The notes below the pieces were generated by a model. The model saw only the letters and a list, made by a program, of their open reading frames with translations. It searched no databases and was not told the DNA's origin. The translations under genes and the position numbers were made by a program. From assembly GCA_002282015.1 (NCBI GenBank), contig NCIJ01000002.1:331786-395785 (forward strand): a stretch of DNA of 64,000 bases, given 5' to 3'. Below are positions 1-8,993 of the stretch, in pieces (the stretch's first letter is position 1; each line of letters opens with the position of its first letter). The DNA is from Sulfuricurvum sp. 17-40-25 (GTDB lineage: Bacteria > Campylobacterota > Campylobacteria > Campylobacterales > Sulfurimonadaceae).

Positions 1-328
1 CCAATGAGCTCTCAGAACCTGGAACACGTATCATATCTCCCAACGTCAACAAAATCGTATTTCTCATACGCGCCAGATCAATCGCCTGATCAATGCGCTC
101 TTTGGGCATGATACACACAGGACATCCTGGTCCATGGATAAATTCTATCGTATCAGGCAGGAGCTGTTTTAGACCGTACTTCATAATCGTATGAGTATGT
201 CCACCGCACACTTCCATAATCTTCAGTGGCTGTGAAAGTTTTAGAGCTTCTTGATAGATTTTTCGTGACAATGCCTGAATCGTCTGAGGATGACGAAATA
301 TGTCAAATAACGCTTTATCGTCTTGCAT
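1..328 (-). CDS. hypD: HypD, hydrogenase maturation factor (partial, cut by window edge)
   Basis: Only the N-terminal ~109 codons are present; the gene runs off the left edge. Hand translation of the minus strand from the ATG at 328 gives a start MQDDKALFD, then the HypD signature MEVCGGHTHTI and the cysteine motif FIHGPGCPVCIMP. HypD carries a [4Fe-4S] cluster and, with HypC, holds the Fe(CN)2CO unit while cyanide and CO are attached to the hydrogenase iron. The start lies two bases beyond the hypC stop, so it is the next gene in the operon. hypE and hypA are not in view and probably lie further left. Confidence 0.93.
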   Translation of the reverse strand, partial: MQDDKALFDIFRHPQTIQALSRKIYQEALKLSQPLKIMEVCGGHTHTIMKYGLKQLLPDTIEFIHGPGCPVCIMPKERIDQAIDLARMRNTILLTLGDMIRVPGSESSL

Positions 329-330
329 GA

Positions 331-615
331 TCAAATACTTCGATTGGAACAATTATCATCTTGCTCAATCAATGAGCGGCGTTCTTCTTCATCCATGGCT
401 ATAATCATCTCTTCATATATCTTGAGACTTTCCAGTGCATCTTCTTCATCAATCTTACCCATCGCAAAACCGATATGAATCAGTACATAATCACCAATCG
501 CCACTACATCGGCCATCAGATCTAGACTCACTTTTCGCCGAACTCCCATCGTCTCTACGATAGCAATATTGTCCTCTTCTATCTCAACGATTTTGGAGGG
601 GATCGAGAGACACAT
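331..615 (-). CDS. hypC: HypC, hydrogenase maturation chaperone
   Basis: A 94-residue protein beginning MCLSIPSKI, the invariant MC(L/I)xxP start of HypC/HybG chaperones. The second-residue cysteine binds the iron centre and the large-subunit precursor. It partners HypD in moving the Fe(CN)2CO group into the hydrogenase large subunit in the cytoplasm. The ATG shares one base with the hypB stop (TGATG), which implies translational coupling. The protein is slightly longer than typical HypC (about 75-90 residues) because of an acidic tail ending in DDNCSNRSI, whose role is unknown. Confidence 0.95.
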   Translation of the reverse strand: MCLSIPSKIVEIEEDNIAIVETMGVRRKVSLDLMADVVAIGDYVLIHIGFAMGKIDEEDALESLKIYEEMIIAMDEEERRSLIEQDDNCSNRSI

Positions 616-1397
616 CAGTTTCTCATACTTTTTTTAAACGTGATCCACTGTATGACGTTTTGAATACTTTTGGGGTCTTTGATCGAGACTTCTAAAATAT
701 CCACAGAGGGTTTGAGCTTGCGAGCCTCTGCCTTGGCATGCGCCATGTCAAAATCGATGTAGGGAAGCAGATCACATTTGGTGATCAACACCAGATCAGC
801 TGTGCGAAACATCACGGGATATTTTTCGACTTTGTCCTCTCCCTCAGGGACAGAGACGAGAACGATATTGAGATGCGCACCCACATCGTAACTCGCTGGA
901 CACACGAGATTACCGACGTTTTCGATAAAACAAACCTCTAGGTCTGCAATAGGGAGTTCATGCAGTGCATGATGGACCATGAACGCATCGAGATGGCAGG
1001 CACTACCGGTTTGTATCTGATGTGCCGGGATTCCTTTGGCACGTATTCGATCAGCATCACGCGATGTCTCCAAATCTCCCTCAATGACTCCAAATTTAAA
1101 CGGTGCCGCATCCGCGATAGCTTCCAGTAAAGCTGTTTTTCCACTGCCAGGACTGCTCATCATATTGATAGCAAGAACACCGTGAGACTCAAAGTGCTCT
1201 CGGTTATGTTCTGCTTCATGATCGTTTTTGGCCAATATCTTGGTGATCACTGAAATCGTTTTAGGATCATTGAGCTGAGGATTATGATGTAGGGTCTCAT
1301 GTGTATGGTGATGATGTCCGTGTTCGTGGTCATGATGATGGTGGTCGTTGTGATCGTGATGATGATCCGTAATCGAACAGCCGCAATCTTTGCACAT
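615..1397 (-). CDS. hypB: HypB, nickel-binding GTPase for hydrogenase maturation
   Basis: A 260-residue GTPase that delivers nickel to the hydrogenase large subunit together with HypA. The start MCKDCGC is the CxxCGC high-affinity Ni site. It is followed at about residues 12-40 by a strongly His-rich stretch (runs such as DHHHDHNDHHHHDHEH), typical of HypB proteins that also store nickel. The P-loop SSPGSGKTALLEA lies near residue 80; ENVGNLVCP and the ITKCDL guanine-recognition motif follow. It sits one base after the permease stop and overlaps hypC by one base. The His-rich segment suggests buffering of scarce nickel, which is an inference. Confidence 0.96.
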   Translation of the reverse strand: MCKDCGCSITDHHHDHNDHHHHDHEHGHHHHTHETLHHNPQLNDPKTISVITKILAKNDHEAEHNREHFESHGVLAINMMSSPGSGKTALLEAIADAAPFKFGVIEGDLETSRDADRIRAKGIPAHQIQTGSACHLDAFMVHHALHELPIADLEVCFIENVGNLVCPASYDVGAHLNIVLVSVPEGEDKVEKYPVMFRTADLVLITKCDLLPYIDFDMAHAKAEARKLKPSVDILEVSIKDPKSIQNVIQWITFKKSMRN

Positions 1398-1398
1398 A

Positions 1399-1938
1399 CT
1401 AGTTCTCCATCACAGTGCCGTGCATTTGACGATACATGCTGATCTTTTGCATCCCTACAGCAGCCATTATTCCTAAAAGGTGCAAGATACCGGTAGTCAC
1501 TGTAAATCCAGTCGCATATCCTAGGCTTCCTATGTTCAATGGCATCTCAGAGACATGTGCAAATCCGTGAAACAGGGCAAAAAGAGCAACAGTAACGGTG
1601 CTAAGTGCTACCGATACGTTCAGTTTCATTACAATAAACACTCCAAGCAACAATACCGATACTGTAATCGCTTCTTCCACATACGGTACGTGCATCCCTT
1701 GCAAGCCGATCATCGCTCCAACACTCATCATACTCATAAAACTGACAGGAACCGCCCACAATGCACGTCCACCCATTTGTGCGGCCCAAAAACCTACGGC
1801 CAACATCGTCACAATATGATCACTCCCATGAAGCGGATGAGTCAGACCAGCCTGTAGACCTGACACACTTCCAACCCCTGCATGTGCCATTAGTGCTGCT
1901 TCTAGCACTAAAACAATAAGCATAATTTTTTTGATCAT
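1399..1938 (-). CDS. HupE/UreJ-type nickel permease
   Basis: A small hydrophobic protein of about 179 residues with a signal-like first segment ending near AHAG and about five further membrane segments. It has both HupE/UreJ hallmarks: HPLHGSDHI near the N-terminus and FHGFAHVSEMP in the second half. HupE-family proteins mediate nickel entry for hydrogenase or urease assembly. An upstream GTG at 1944 touches the Shine-Dalgarno (AAGGAG at 1945-1950 on the minus strand), so the ATG at 1938, six bases from it, is the likely start. Its position between hypF and hypB fits a nickel supply role for this hydrogenase. Confidence 0.88.
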   Translation of the reverse strand: MIKKIMLIVLVLEAALMAHAGVGSVSGLQAGLTHPLHGSDHIVTMLAVGFWAAQMGGRALWAVPVSFMSMMSVGAMIGLQGMHVPYVEEAITVSVLLLGVFIVMKLNVSVALSTVTVALFALFHGFAHVSEMPLNIGSLGYATGFTVTTGILHLLGIMAAVGMQKISMYRQMHGTVMEN

Positions 1939-1975
1939 AATCACTCCTTTATCCGTGTTCGTCTAATTATAAACA

Positions 1976-4216
1976 TTAAAGGTTATAAATACCCCACCAT
2001 GCCTGACCAAGTGCTATTGAACCATCGTTGATCGGAGTCTTTTGCTGAAAATAGAAATCTCGATGATTCAATGACATCTGCAGTTTTTCCATCAACGTGC
2101 GGTTTTGAAAAACCCCACCTGATACCACGATGGGAAGATCTGGATACCTCTGTGCAAAACTGCTAATGATGGCCTCCACCGTCGCCAAAAATCGGCTGGC
2201 AATAATACGTTTTGCTTCCTCTTTGTCAGACATCGACGATTCCAGCGCTATGATCTGAGCGATCATGGGTCTAACATCAATTTCTTCCCCGATAGTCAGA
2301 AATTCAAAGGGTTCGCACATAGCCTTATCCACGTATTTTTCGATCAATAACCCAGCCTGCGCTTCATACGCCAGAGTCTGAACAAAGCCACCCAAACTCG
2401 CAACAGCGTCAAACAGCCTGCCCATGGAACTGCACATGGGAGCATTGAGTTTTTGTGACCACATATAATGCAGCTGGCGTATCTCATAGGGTAAAAAAGC
2501 ATCTACAGCGGGAGATGAGAGCGATAATACTTCTTCCAACGTATGAGATTCAAACAACAATGACAGTGCAATACGGCGAGGCTCTTTGATAGCACGATCC
2601 CCTCCCAATAAGGCAAAAGGCTTCAGCCATCCGATGCGTTCATAGGAGTGAACATCCGCAATCATCACCTCTGATCCCCACAGCGTGTTATTGGTTCCAT
2701 ATCCGGTTCCATCAAACGCAAACCCCAAAACTTTTTGACTCAATGAATGTTCGGCCATACATGCCAACACATGCGCGTAATGGTGCTGGAGTTCATGATG
2801 TTCATAATTTGTTTCCAATGCATACCGTGTTGAATAATAGTGAGGGTGCATATCGTGTATCAAAACCATTCGTTGATCAGGATAGAATCGCTCGAACGTA
2901 TGGATGGTCCGTTCAAAATACTCCTGCGTTTGAATCGTCTCTAAATCCCCAATATAACCGCTTAACACGAGGTTTTTCTCAGAAGCTATCGCTATCGCAT
3001 TTTTTTGATGTGCACCCAGGGCTAAGATACGTTTGGTGACAGACTTTTTGGTTTGTACCGTATAGGGTGTATGCCCTCTACCCATGCGCAACATCACCGT
3101 TGTGTCATTGACCGCTTGAACAACCGAATCATCCAAAGCATTGACGATCACACGGTTATGGTTGATAATCCCTCCCAAGGAATTTCCAAAACATCCTAGG
3201 AGCTCTTTGGATCGGATCATCATCGGTTCATCGCTCACATTGGCACTGGTGACTATCAAGGGGAAATCAATCGCGTCCAATAGCAATCGATGCAATGGTG
3301 TATACGGGAGAAAGACCCCTATACGATCCAACCCAGGGGCTATATTAACCGATAGGTTGTTCGAATCCTTAGCATGGACGATGACGATAGGTTTGATGGC
3401 ATCGTCGATCAAATATTCTTCATATTTACTAATATTAGTATACTTATGGATCTCTTGCAGGGAATCAAACATCACAGCAAACGGCTTTCTGGGACGATGT
3501 TTTAATCGTCGCAGTGCTTGTATCGCATCATAATTGGTGGCATCACACAGCAGATTAAAACCGCCCAACCCCTTGAGCGCGATGATCTTCCCCGATACAA
3601 GCATTTTTACCGCTTCTTGTATCGGATCACCTTTTATTATCATCCCATCTGCATCCATAAAAGAGAGACTTGGCCCGCACTCAGGACACGCAATCGGTTG
3701 TGCATGGTAACGGCGTGAATTTGGATCCGTGTATTCACGCTCACAAGCATCGCACATCGTAAAGTGTTTCATCGAAGTACGGACGCGATCGTACGGAGGG
3801 ATTTGCATGATCGTATAGCGCGGACCGCAATCACTGCAGTTGATAAATGGATATCCAAACCGCCGATTTCTAGGATCTCGCAGCTCTCGTTCACACTCAG
3901 CACACAGTGCTGTATCCCTAGGGATAACCGTATTTCCATCCCCTTCTAAGCTTGAGCGAATCTCAAACTCTAAGTTGTGTCCCCCATTTATGGAAACTCT
4001 ATCCAATGAATCAATCCGAGCGCCACTGGGAAGATTCTCCCTTAGGCTATTTATGAATAACTCTGTATCGTGACCATGGATTTCGATAACTGCTCCGAAT
4101 GACGTATTGGCAACAAAGCCGGTGAGATTGTAACGTTTGGCCTCCCGATACACAAAGGGGCGAAAACCGACCCCTTGCACCAGACCTCTGATCTCGAGTC
4201 GCACGTGTTGCATCAT
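1976..4216 (-). CDS. hypF: HypF, carbamoyltransferase for hydrogenase maturation
   Basis: A 746-residue protein, the usual HypF length. Domains in order: an N-terminal acylphosphatase domain (RGLVQGVGFRPFVYREA, residues ~10-26); two zinc-finger-like blocks with repeated CxxC pairs (CAECEREL, INCSDCGP, CDACEREY, CPECGP, ~100-185); a YrdC-like domain that makes the carbamoyl adenylate; and a Kae1-like domain (HHYAHVLACMAEH). HypF makes the carbamoyl group that HypE converts to the CN ligands of the active site. The start ATGATG overlaps the protease stop by four bases, indicating coupled translation. Confidence 0.97.
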   Translation of the reverse strand: MMQHVRLEIRGLVQGVGFRPFVYREAKRYNLTGFVANTSFGAVIEIHGHDTELFINSLRENLPSGARIDSLDRVSINGGHNLEFEIRSSLEGDGNTVIPRDTALCAECERELRDPRNRRFGYPFINCSDCGPRYTIMQIPPYDRVRTSMKHFTMCDACEREYTDPNSRRYHAQPIACPECGPSLSFMDADGMIIKGDPIQEAVKMLVSGKIIALKGLGGFNLLCDATNYDAIQALRRLKHRPRKPFAVMFDSLQEIHKYTNISKYEEYLIDDAIKPIVIVHAKDSNNLSVNIAPGLDRIGVFLPYTPLHRLLLDAIDFPLIVTSANVSDEPMMIRSKELLGCFGNSLGGIINHNRVIVNALDDSVVQAVNDTTVMLRMGRGHTPYTVQTKKSVTKRILALGAHQKNAIAIASEKNLVLSGYIGDLETIQTQEYFERTIHTFERFYPDQRMVLIHDMHPHYYSTRYALETNYEHHELQHHYAHVLACMAEHSLSQKVLGFAFDGTGYGTNNTLWGSEVMIADVHSYERIGWLKPFALLGGDRAIKEPRRIALSLLFESHTLEEVLSLSSPAVDAFLPYEIRQLHYMWSQKLNAPMCSSMGRLFDAVASLGGFVQTLAYEAQAGLLIEKYVDKAMCEPFEFLTIGEEIDVRPMIAQIIALESSMSDKEEAKRIIASRFLATVEAIISSFAQRYPDLPIVVSGGVFQNRTLMEKLQMSLNHRDFYFQQKTPINDGSIALGQAWWGIYNL

Positions 4217-4758
4217 CCCTGCGCCCTAGTATACGGATCACGATACGATTCTATGACCTCATTTAGCTCAAATAGTTGTTCATTGACGGTTACAGTGACG
4301 CCGACTTCTTCCAATATTGCTAGAAGGGATTGGATAAATGTATCAAACCGTTTTTTGAGTATTGGACTTAAATCCATAGCAACGGTTTGGATGTCTGAGG
4401 GAATGATCCCTAGAACGCTGATGAGTGCCCTCACGTCCATCAACGATGCCAACTCGATCATTTGGGTTACTTCGACCTCATGAACCGTTTTACGTGTATC
4501 TCCAAGCCCCAGAAGAGCATCTGAGGGAAGATGGTAGATTGATCCTGCTTTTTCATCAATTGAGAGGGTATCGAGAAGTATGACGTGATCATAGTGGGTA
4601 AAGTACTGCATGAGATTAAATCCCAGCGTCCCCCCGTCTATGATCTCGATGGGCGGTTCAAAACCGTAGTTCGTTTCCAGATACTTCGCCGCATAGACCC
4701 CTATCCCATCATCGGTAAACAGTATATTTCCTACTCCGATGACTGCGATAGTATTCAT
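4213..4758 (-). CDS. [NiFe] hydrogenase maturation protease (HyaD/HupD-type)
   Basis: About 181 residues from the ATG at 4758 (MNTIAVIGVGNILFTDDGIG). The GxGNxLxxDDGxG motif is the peptidase M52 signature, and its acidic residue contacts the nickel. Other conserved blocks are EIIDGGTLG and DHVILLDT. The enzyme removes the C-terminal peptide of the hydrogenase large subunit after nickel insertion. An alternative start 17 codons upstream would overlap the large-subunit gene; the ATG used here matches the family N-terminus and leaves a 7-base gap. The partner gene directly upstream still encodes the tail to be cleaved. Confidence 0.93.
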   Translation of the reverse strand: MNTIAVIGVGNILFTDDGIGVYAAKYLETNYGFEPPIEIIDGGTLGFNLMQYFTHYDHVILLDTLSIDEKAGSIYHLPSDALLGLGDTRKTVHEVEVTQMIELASLMDVRALISVLGIIPSDIQTVAMDLSPILKKRFDTFIQSLLAILEEVGVTVTVNEQLFELNEVIESYRDPYTRAQG

Positions 4759-4765
4759 GCGTTTC

Positions 4766-6460
4766 TTATACAGAACAAACGGTCTGTATCTTGTAGTGTG
4801 AGAGTTCACGCCCCTTGGTATCGATTACATGAACCGCACAGGCCAAACACGGATCAAACGAGTGCACAACACGTAAGACTTCCAACGGACGCGTTGGATC
4901 AGTGAGTTTAACCCCGATGAGTGCTTCTTCATACGGTCCTCTCACGCCCGCAGCATCTTTGGGTGATGCGTTCCACGTTGTGGGTGCGACTACTTGATAA
5001 TTGGCGACTTTGCCCTCTTCGATGCGGATAAAATGGCTCAATATCCCTCGGGGAACTTCAAAGATACCATGACCTTTAGACGTTGTCGGCAACTCTTCAA
5101 ACACATACTTGGTCCAAGTGGTCTCATCGTAGTATTTGATGTTTTCGATCAATTCACTCATAAAATCAAAAAGATAATCACAACATATCTGCGCCTCAAC
5201 CGCACGTGCTGCATTACGCCCGACACTGCTGGAAAAATCGATCAGCTTCATCCCTGTTTGACTCATAAATCGGTCCATATAGGGTTTGATAACAGGAGAG
5301 TTCTTGACTGTTCCCACGATCATACGGGAAACTGGACCCACTTCCATCACTTTACCCTCATAGCGCGGCGCTTTTATCCAGCTGTATTTTCCCTCAGATT
5401 TAAGTGTCCCATCCTCATTGAGATCGGTATAAAACGGCGTGCTATCTTGATCGTAGGGTGAGGTCGTAGTATTGTTTTCATACCATGCTCGTGATGCTTC
5501 TTCCGTAATTTTTTCAGGATCAAACGCTTCTAGGGTATCAAAATCATGCCCCGTGATGACACCACCCTCAAACAACTGTTCTTTGTTAGGTAAACGATAT
5601 CCACCGCAGCACAAAAAGTTCCCGCTGCCACGACCCTCGCCACGTTTTATAGATTCACCATACGCTTTGACGACCATTTTGATATCGGGGATGTATGCTC
5701 GCTCTAAAAACTCCCGTACCTCTTTGATGATGAACATAAAATCATTCAGCCGTTGAGGATTGAGCATGTCCATAACACTTGTCACCCCGCCGACGACCAA
5801 GTTTTGAGGATGGGGTGTCTTGCCCGCAAAAATAGCAATCGCTTTGGAGATATCATGCTGTATCCGAAGCGCTTCGAGGTAATGGTTCATGTGCACCAGA
5901 TTCTCTTCGGGTGTCAGACGATAGGTCTCATGCCCCCAATAGCCGTTTGAAAATAGCCCCAAACGCCCTGCTTTGACAAAACTGCCCAGCTTCTCTTTGA
6001 CACTCTGTAAATGACCCTCAGAGTTACGATACGGATTCTCGTGATAGTGTTGCGCCATCGTGACTGCTTTCGCGCAATCCGCTTCCAACGCACTCGTAAT
6101 ATCGACAAAATCAAGCGAGTGAAGGTGGTAATAGTGAATAATATGATCTTGTACAAAAAGAGCTAGACTGACGAGATTACGAATGATCTCAGCATTTTTG
6201 GGAATAGTGATGGCATAGGCGTCTTCGACTGCACTGATGGAAGCGCGATAATGAACGTTGGTACACACACCGCATATACGCTGAGCGATTAAACCGACAT
6301 CTCTGGGATCACGCCCTTTTAGTATAATCTCAATTCCTCGAAACAGCTGTCCTGAAGCCCATGCTTCGGTGACGACATTATTCTCATCTACTTCTACTTC
6401 GATACGCAAGTGTCCTTCGATTCGAGTGACGGGATCGATGACTATTTTGTTCTTACTCAT
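4766..6460 (-). CDS. [NiFe] hydrogenase large subunit
   Basis: A 564-residue catalytic subunit. The N-terminal nickel motif is RICGVCTNVH (C63, C66, H70). The C-terminal motif is DPCLACAVH (C538, C541, H544), followed by a 20-residue tail beginning VIDTKGREL that the neighbouring protease should remove after the histidine. The N-terminus KIVIDPVTRIEGHLRIEVE is typical of the family. It overlaps the small-subunit fusion gene by four bases (ATGA). No membrane anchor or cytochrome b gene is seen in the operon, and the small subunit lacks a Tat signal, so a cytoplasmic enzyme of the group 2 type is inferred. Confidence 0.96.
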   Translation of the reverse strand: MSKNKIVIDPVTRIEGHLRIEVEVDENNVVTEAWASGQLFRGIEIILKGRDPRDVGLIAQRICGVCTNVHYRASISAVEDAYAITIPKNAEIIRNLVSLALFVQDHIIHYYHLHSLDFVDITSALEADCAKAVTMAQHYHENPYRNSEGHLQSVKEKLGSFVKAGRLGLFSNGYWGHETYRLTPEENLVHMNHYLEALRIQHDISKAIAIFAGKTPHPQNLVVGGVTSVMDMLNPQRLNDFMFIIKEVREFLERAYIPDIKMVVKAYGESIKRGEGRGSGNFLCCGGYRLPNKEQLFEGGVITGHDFDTLEAFDPEKITEEASRAWYENNTTTSPYDQDSTPFYTDLNEDGTLKSEGKYSWIKAPRYEGKVMEVGPVSRMIVGTVKNSPVIKPYMDRFMSQTGMKLIDFSSSVGRNAARAVEAQICCDYLFDFMSELIENIKYYDETTWTKYVFEELPTTSKGHGIFEVPRGILSHFIRIEEGKVANYQVVAPTTWNASPKDAAGVRGPYEEALIGVKLTDPTRPLEVLRVVHSFDPCLACAVHVIDTKGRELSHYKIQTVCSV

Positions 6461-8880
6461 TGAGGTTCCTTGGTAAGCGGTCGATGGTTGGCGTATTGAT
6501 CAAACGCAATTTTTCCCGCACCACAGGCAAAACATCCATGACCTACTTGGACAGGCCAACTGGTCCCCTCATTAAACTTCACCTGTGAGCAGTTCATCTG
6601 TGCATAGGGACCCTTACATCCCATCATAAATAAACACCATCCCTTTTTAGCCCCTTCATCTCCCCACTCCAAGACAAACTCACCCAGATCAAAATGACCG
6701 CGCCGTTCGCAGTTGTCATGCACTCTAGCTCCATACGCCCATACCGGACGATTTTTTTCATCAAGTTTTGGAAACTCCTCAAACATCATAAAATGCAAAA
6801 GTGTCCCGACGATATTGATAGGATTGACAGGACATCCCGGTAAATTGATGATATCGGTACGCCCAAGTGCTTCGGCTACACCCACAGCACCCGTAGGATT
6901 AGGAGCTGCCGCAACGACGCCTCCATCATACGCGCACGATCCTACAGCAATCACTGCCGCCGCATTTTGCGCTACACGTTTTAGTAGCGCATGCCCTGTT
7001 TCCCCTTTGGTACCGATACGCAAAAACTTTCCATCAAGCCCAAGAGGTACAGCCCCCTCGACGATAAGAACGTATTTTCCAGAATCATATTTTAAAATAT
7101 CATCTAGTACGGTCTCCGATTGATCACCAGAGCCTGCCATTAGCAGTTCATGATAATCCAGTGAGATATATTTCAAAATCAAATCGTCTATTTTCGGATG
7201 GGAGGATTTGATAAATCCTTCTGAGTTTCCACTGCAATCCGCAAGTTCCAGCCAAATGATCGGTATCTTATTGAGCTGTGACACACCTTCTTTGACCACG
7301 TCCTCGTATCCGGGGTGCAAGTTCATGGTTGCGGTGATCATCGAGACCCATTTGTTAAATTCCTGACTCATGTCAAAGGATTCCATTGCCTCTTCTAGAT
7401 TCTCAAAACTAAGCTGATTTTTGGGATGAATTTTATTGTATTTTTCAATGCGTCTACGCACCAGTGCCATCTCGGCTTCTTTTACATCCGCTTCTCGTTG
7501 TGTGTGTAGTTGTTGTGCCATCGCAGCATTCACTGGTGTCGCTGCAATCAATGCCGTGATATCTTGCTTACAGCGTCCGCATACCCGTCCAGCTTGGGTA
7601 TAGGGTTTGAGCTCTGAAAAAGAGGTAATAGCGTTTTGCTTGATGATATCAACAAGTTGCGATTCATAAACACTCTCACAGCTACATACAAGACGGCCTT
7701 TACCGCTATGCAGTCGATTGGAATATAAATAAGCCGCATCAATAGGCTTATCCATTTCAATAAGGCGCTTAAGATACATTAGATCAATATTGGTATTAAT
7801 TCCGATGAAACGTTTAAGCCTGTCATTGTTTACGATGTATTGATCAACACAGTTTTCATGGGTTATTAAAAGGGTTTCATTTCCGGAATCCTTTGGATCA
7901 TAACTGGGGGAACTGACATCGGCAAACAAAAATGAGCCTACTTTTAACCCATCAATCGCTACTTCTTGAGCAAACTGTTTGGTTTCTAATCCCAATATAT
8001 TGCCAATAGCCACATCTGCCTGCAACGTACACTCTTTGACCCGCCCTGCTATAAAACCACTGCTTCGTAGTTGTGCCGCTTCACCCACACAATAAATATC
8101 GGGGTTGGAAGTACACAAAGTGTCGTCCACCAAAATACCTTTATCACATTCCAAGGTTTGACGTGCAAAATCAATATGAGGTGTAATTCCAACACCAAAA
8201 ATAAGAAACGGATGTTCAATAATTCTATGATGTGTTTGCAGACTCGTAATGGTATTATTAGAGATGGTTTTATCGATGATCTCATCATTAAACTCAATGT
8301 GTATACGAGGGTCCTGTTCAAAAATTCCTTGAAGCAAGGAAATCCCCTCACGGCTCAAGTCCTGTGAATAAAGATACTCTTTTCGTGCCAGTAAAGTGAT
8401 TGATTTGGCCGATGGGCTTTGCATCAATGTGTCGAGCAATTCTAGACCAATCGGTCCAACACCAACGATGACTACATTTTTTCCGACAATCCCATCCGCT
8501 ATTTTTTCACTGTCTTTTTCACTGCGAAACGTTGAGGCATTGGTTATATGTTCTATATCAAACAGCGTTTTGGGATTCGATCCGGTCGCGATGATCAGTT
8601 TATCGTAGGCGAATACGGCATGCTCGCTGAAAATGCGTTTTGCTGAAATGTCGATACCAATAACGGTTTGGTTAAGTTCCAGACGTACTTTTGGATGAAG
8701 ATCCAGAGTTATGGATTTAATCGCTTGGCTTTTATTGACAAGGGCACACAAGTGAATACGATCATAGGGTGAATGCGACTCGTCCGATACGATGAGAACT
8801 TCAGATAAGGGGGATTTTTTCAGTATGGTATTGGCCAGGTAAACCGCAGATATACCGCCGCCGACAATCACAATTCGCAC
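6457..8880 (-). CDS. Flavoprotein / [2Fe-2S] BFD / [NiFe] hydrogenase small subunit fusion
   Basis: An 807-residue three-part protein. Residues 1-~310 form a pyridine-nucleotide-disulfide reductase fold: IVIVGGGISA (3-12) for FAD, VVIVGVGPIGLE (136-147) for NAD(P), and a C-terminal FAD block PDIYCVGEAA. Residues ~396-440 carry a BFD-type [2Fe-2S] site, C399xC401 and C434xxC437, as in NirB. A helical linker (~455-530) leads to a hydrogenase small subunit from ~538: C549-SGN, C649 (GSC), C683 (PGCP) for the proximal cluster; H721, C724, C749, C755 for the distal cluster; C764, P776, C783, C786 for a medial [3Fe-4S] type. There is no Tat signal. The start is GTG at 8880 behind AGGGGG. The fusion is continuous; no internal stop is present. 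Confidence 0.9.
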   Translation of the reverse strand: MRIVIVGGGISAVYLANTILKKSPLSEVLIVSDESHSPYDRIHLCALVNKSQAIKSITLDLHPKVRLELNQTVIGIDISAKRIFSEHAVFAYDKLIIATGSNPKTLFDIEHITNASTFRSEKDSEKIADGIVGKNVVIVGVGPIGLELLDTLMQSPSAKSITLLARKEYLYSQDLSREGISLLQGIFEQDPRIHIEFNDEIIDKTISNNTITSLQTHHRIIEHPFLIFGVGITPHIDFARQTLECDKGILVDDTLCTSNPDIYCVGEAAQLRSSGFIAGRVKECTLQADVAIGNILGLETKQFAQEVAIDGLKVGSFLFADVSSPSYDPKDSGNETLLITHENCVDQYIVNNDRLKRFIGINTNIDLMYLKRLIEMDKPIDAAYLYSNRLHSGKGRLVCSCESVYESQLVDIIKQNAITSFSELKPYTQAGRVCGRCKQDITALIAATPVNAAMAQQLHTQREADVKEAEMALVRRRIEKYNKIHPKNQLSFENLEEAMESFDMSQEFNKWVSMITATMNLHPGYEDVVKEGVSQLNKIPIIWLELADCSGNSEGFIKSSHPKIDDLILKYISLDYHELLMAGSGDQSETVLDDILKYDSGKYVLIVEGAVPLGLDGKFLRIGTKGETGHALLKRVAQNAAAVIAVGSCAYDGGVVAAAPNPTGAVGVAEALGRTDIINLPGCPVNPINIVGTLLHFMMFEEFPKLDEKNRPVWAYGARVHDNCERRGHFDLGEFVLEWGDEGAKKGWCLFMMGCKGPYAQMNCSQVKFNEGTSWPVQVGHGCFACGAGKIAFDQYANHRPLTKEPQ

Positions 8881-8993
8881 TGTATCCCCCTGTTGTATAA
8901 TGTATTATTATGACATAAAGTTCACAATTTTATTCACGTTCGTTAAAGCCTAGTAGCACTATTATAGCGCTTCTATTAACTTTGGAGCCAAAC
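8881..8993. promoter_or_regulatory. Divergent control region between the hydrogenase operon and the rhodanese gene
   Basis: This 113-base gap separates the minus-strand hydrogenase operon from the plus-strand rhodanese gene, so promoters for both should lie here. A 17-base near-palindrome at 8955-8971 (AGCACTAT / ATAGCGCT, one mismatch between arms) contains TATTAT on the plus strand and TATAAT on the minus strand. It could be a shared -10 or an operator. No clear -35 hexamer is seen. The GTG of the fusion gene has AGGGGG just upstream, and the rhodanese ATG has GGAG at 8984-8987. Confidence 0.4.
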
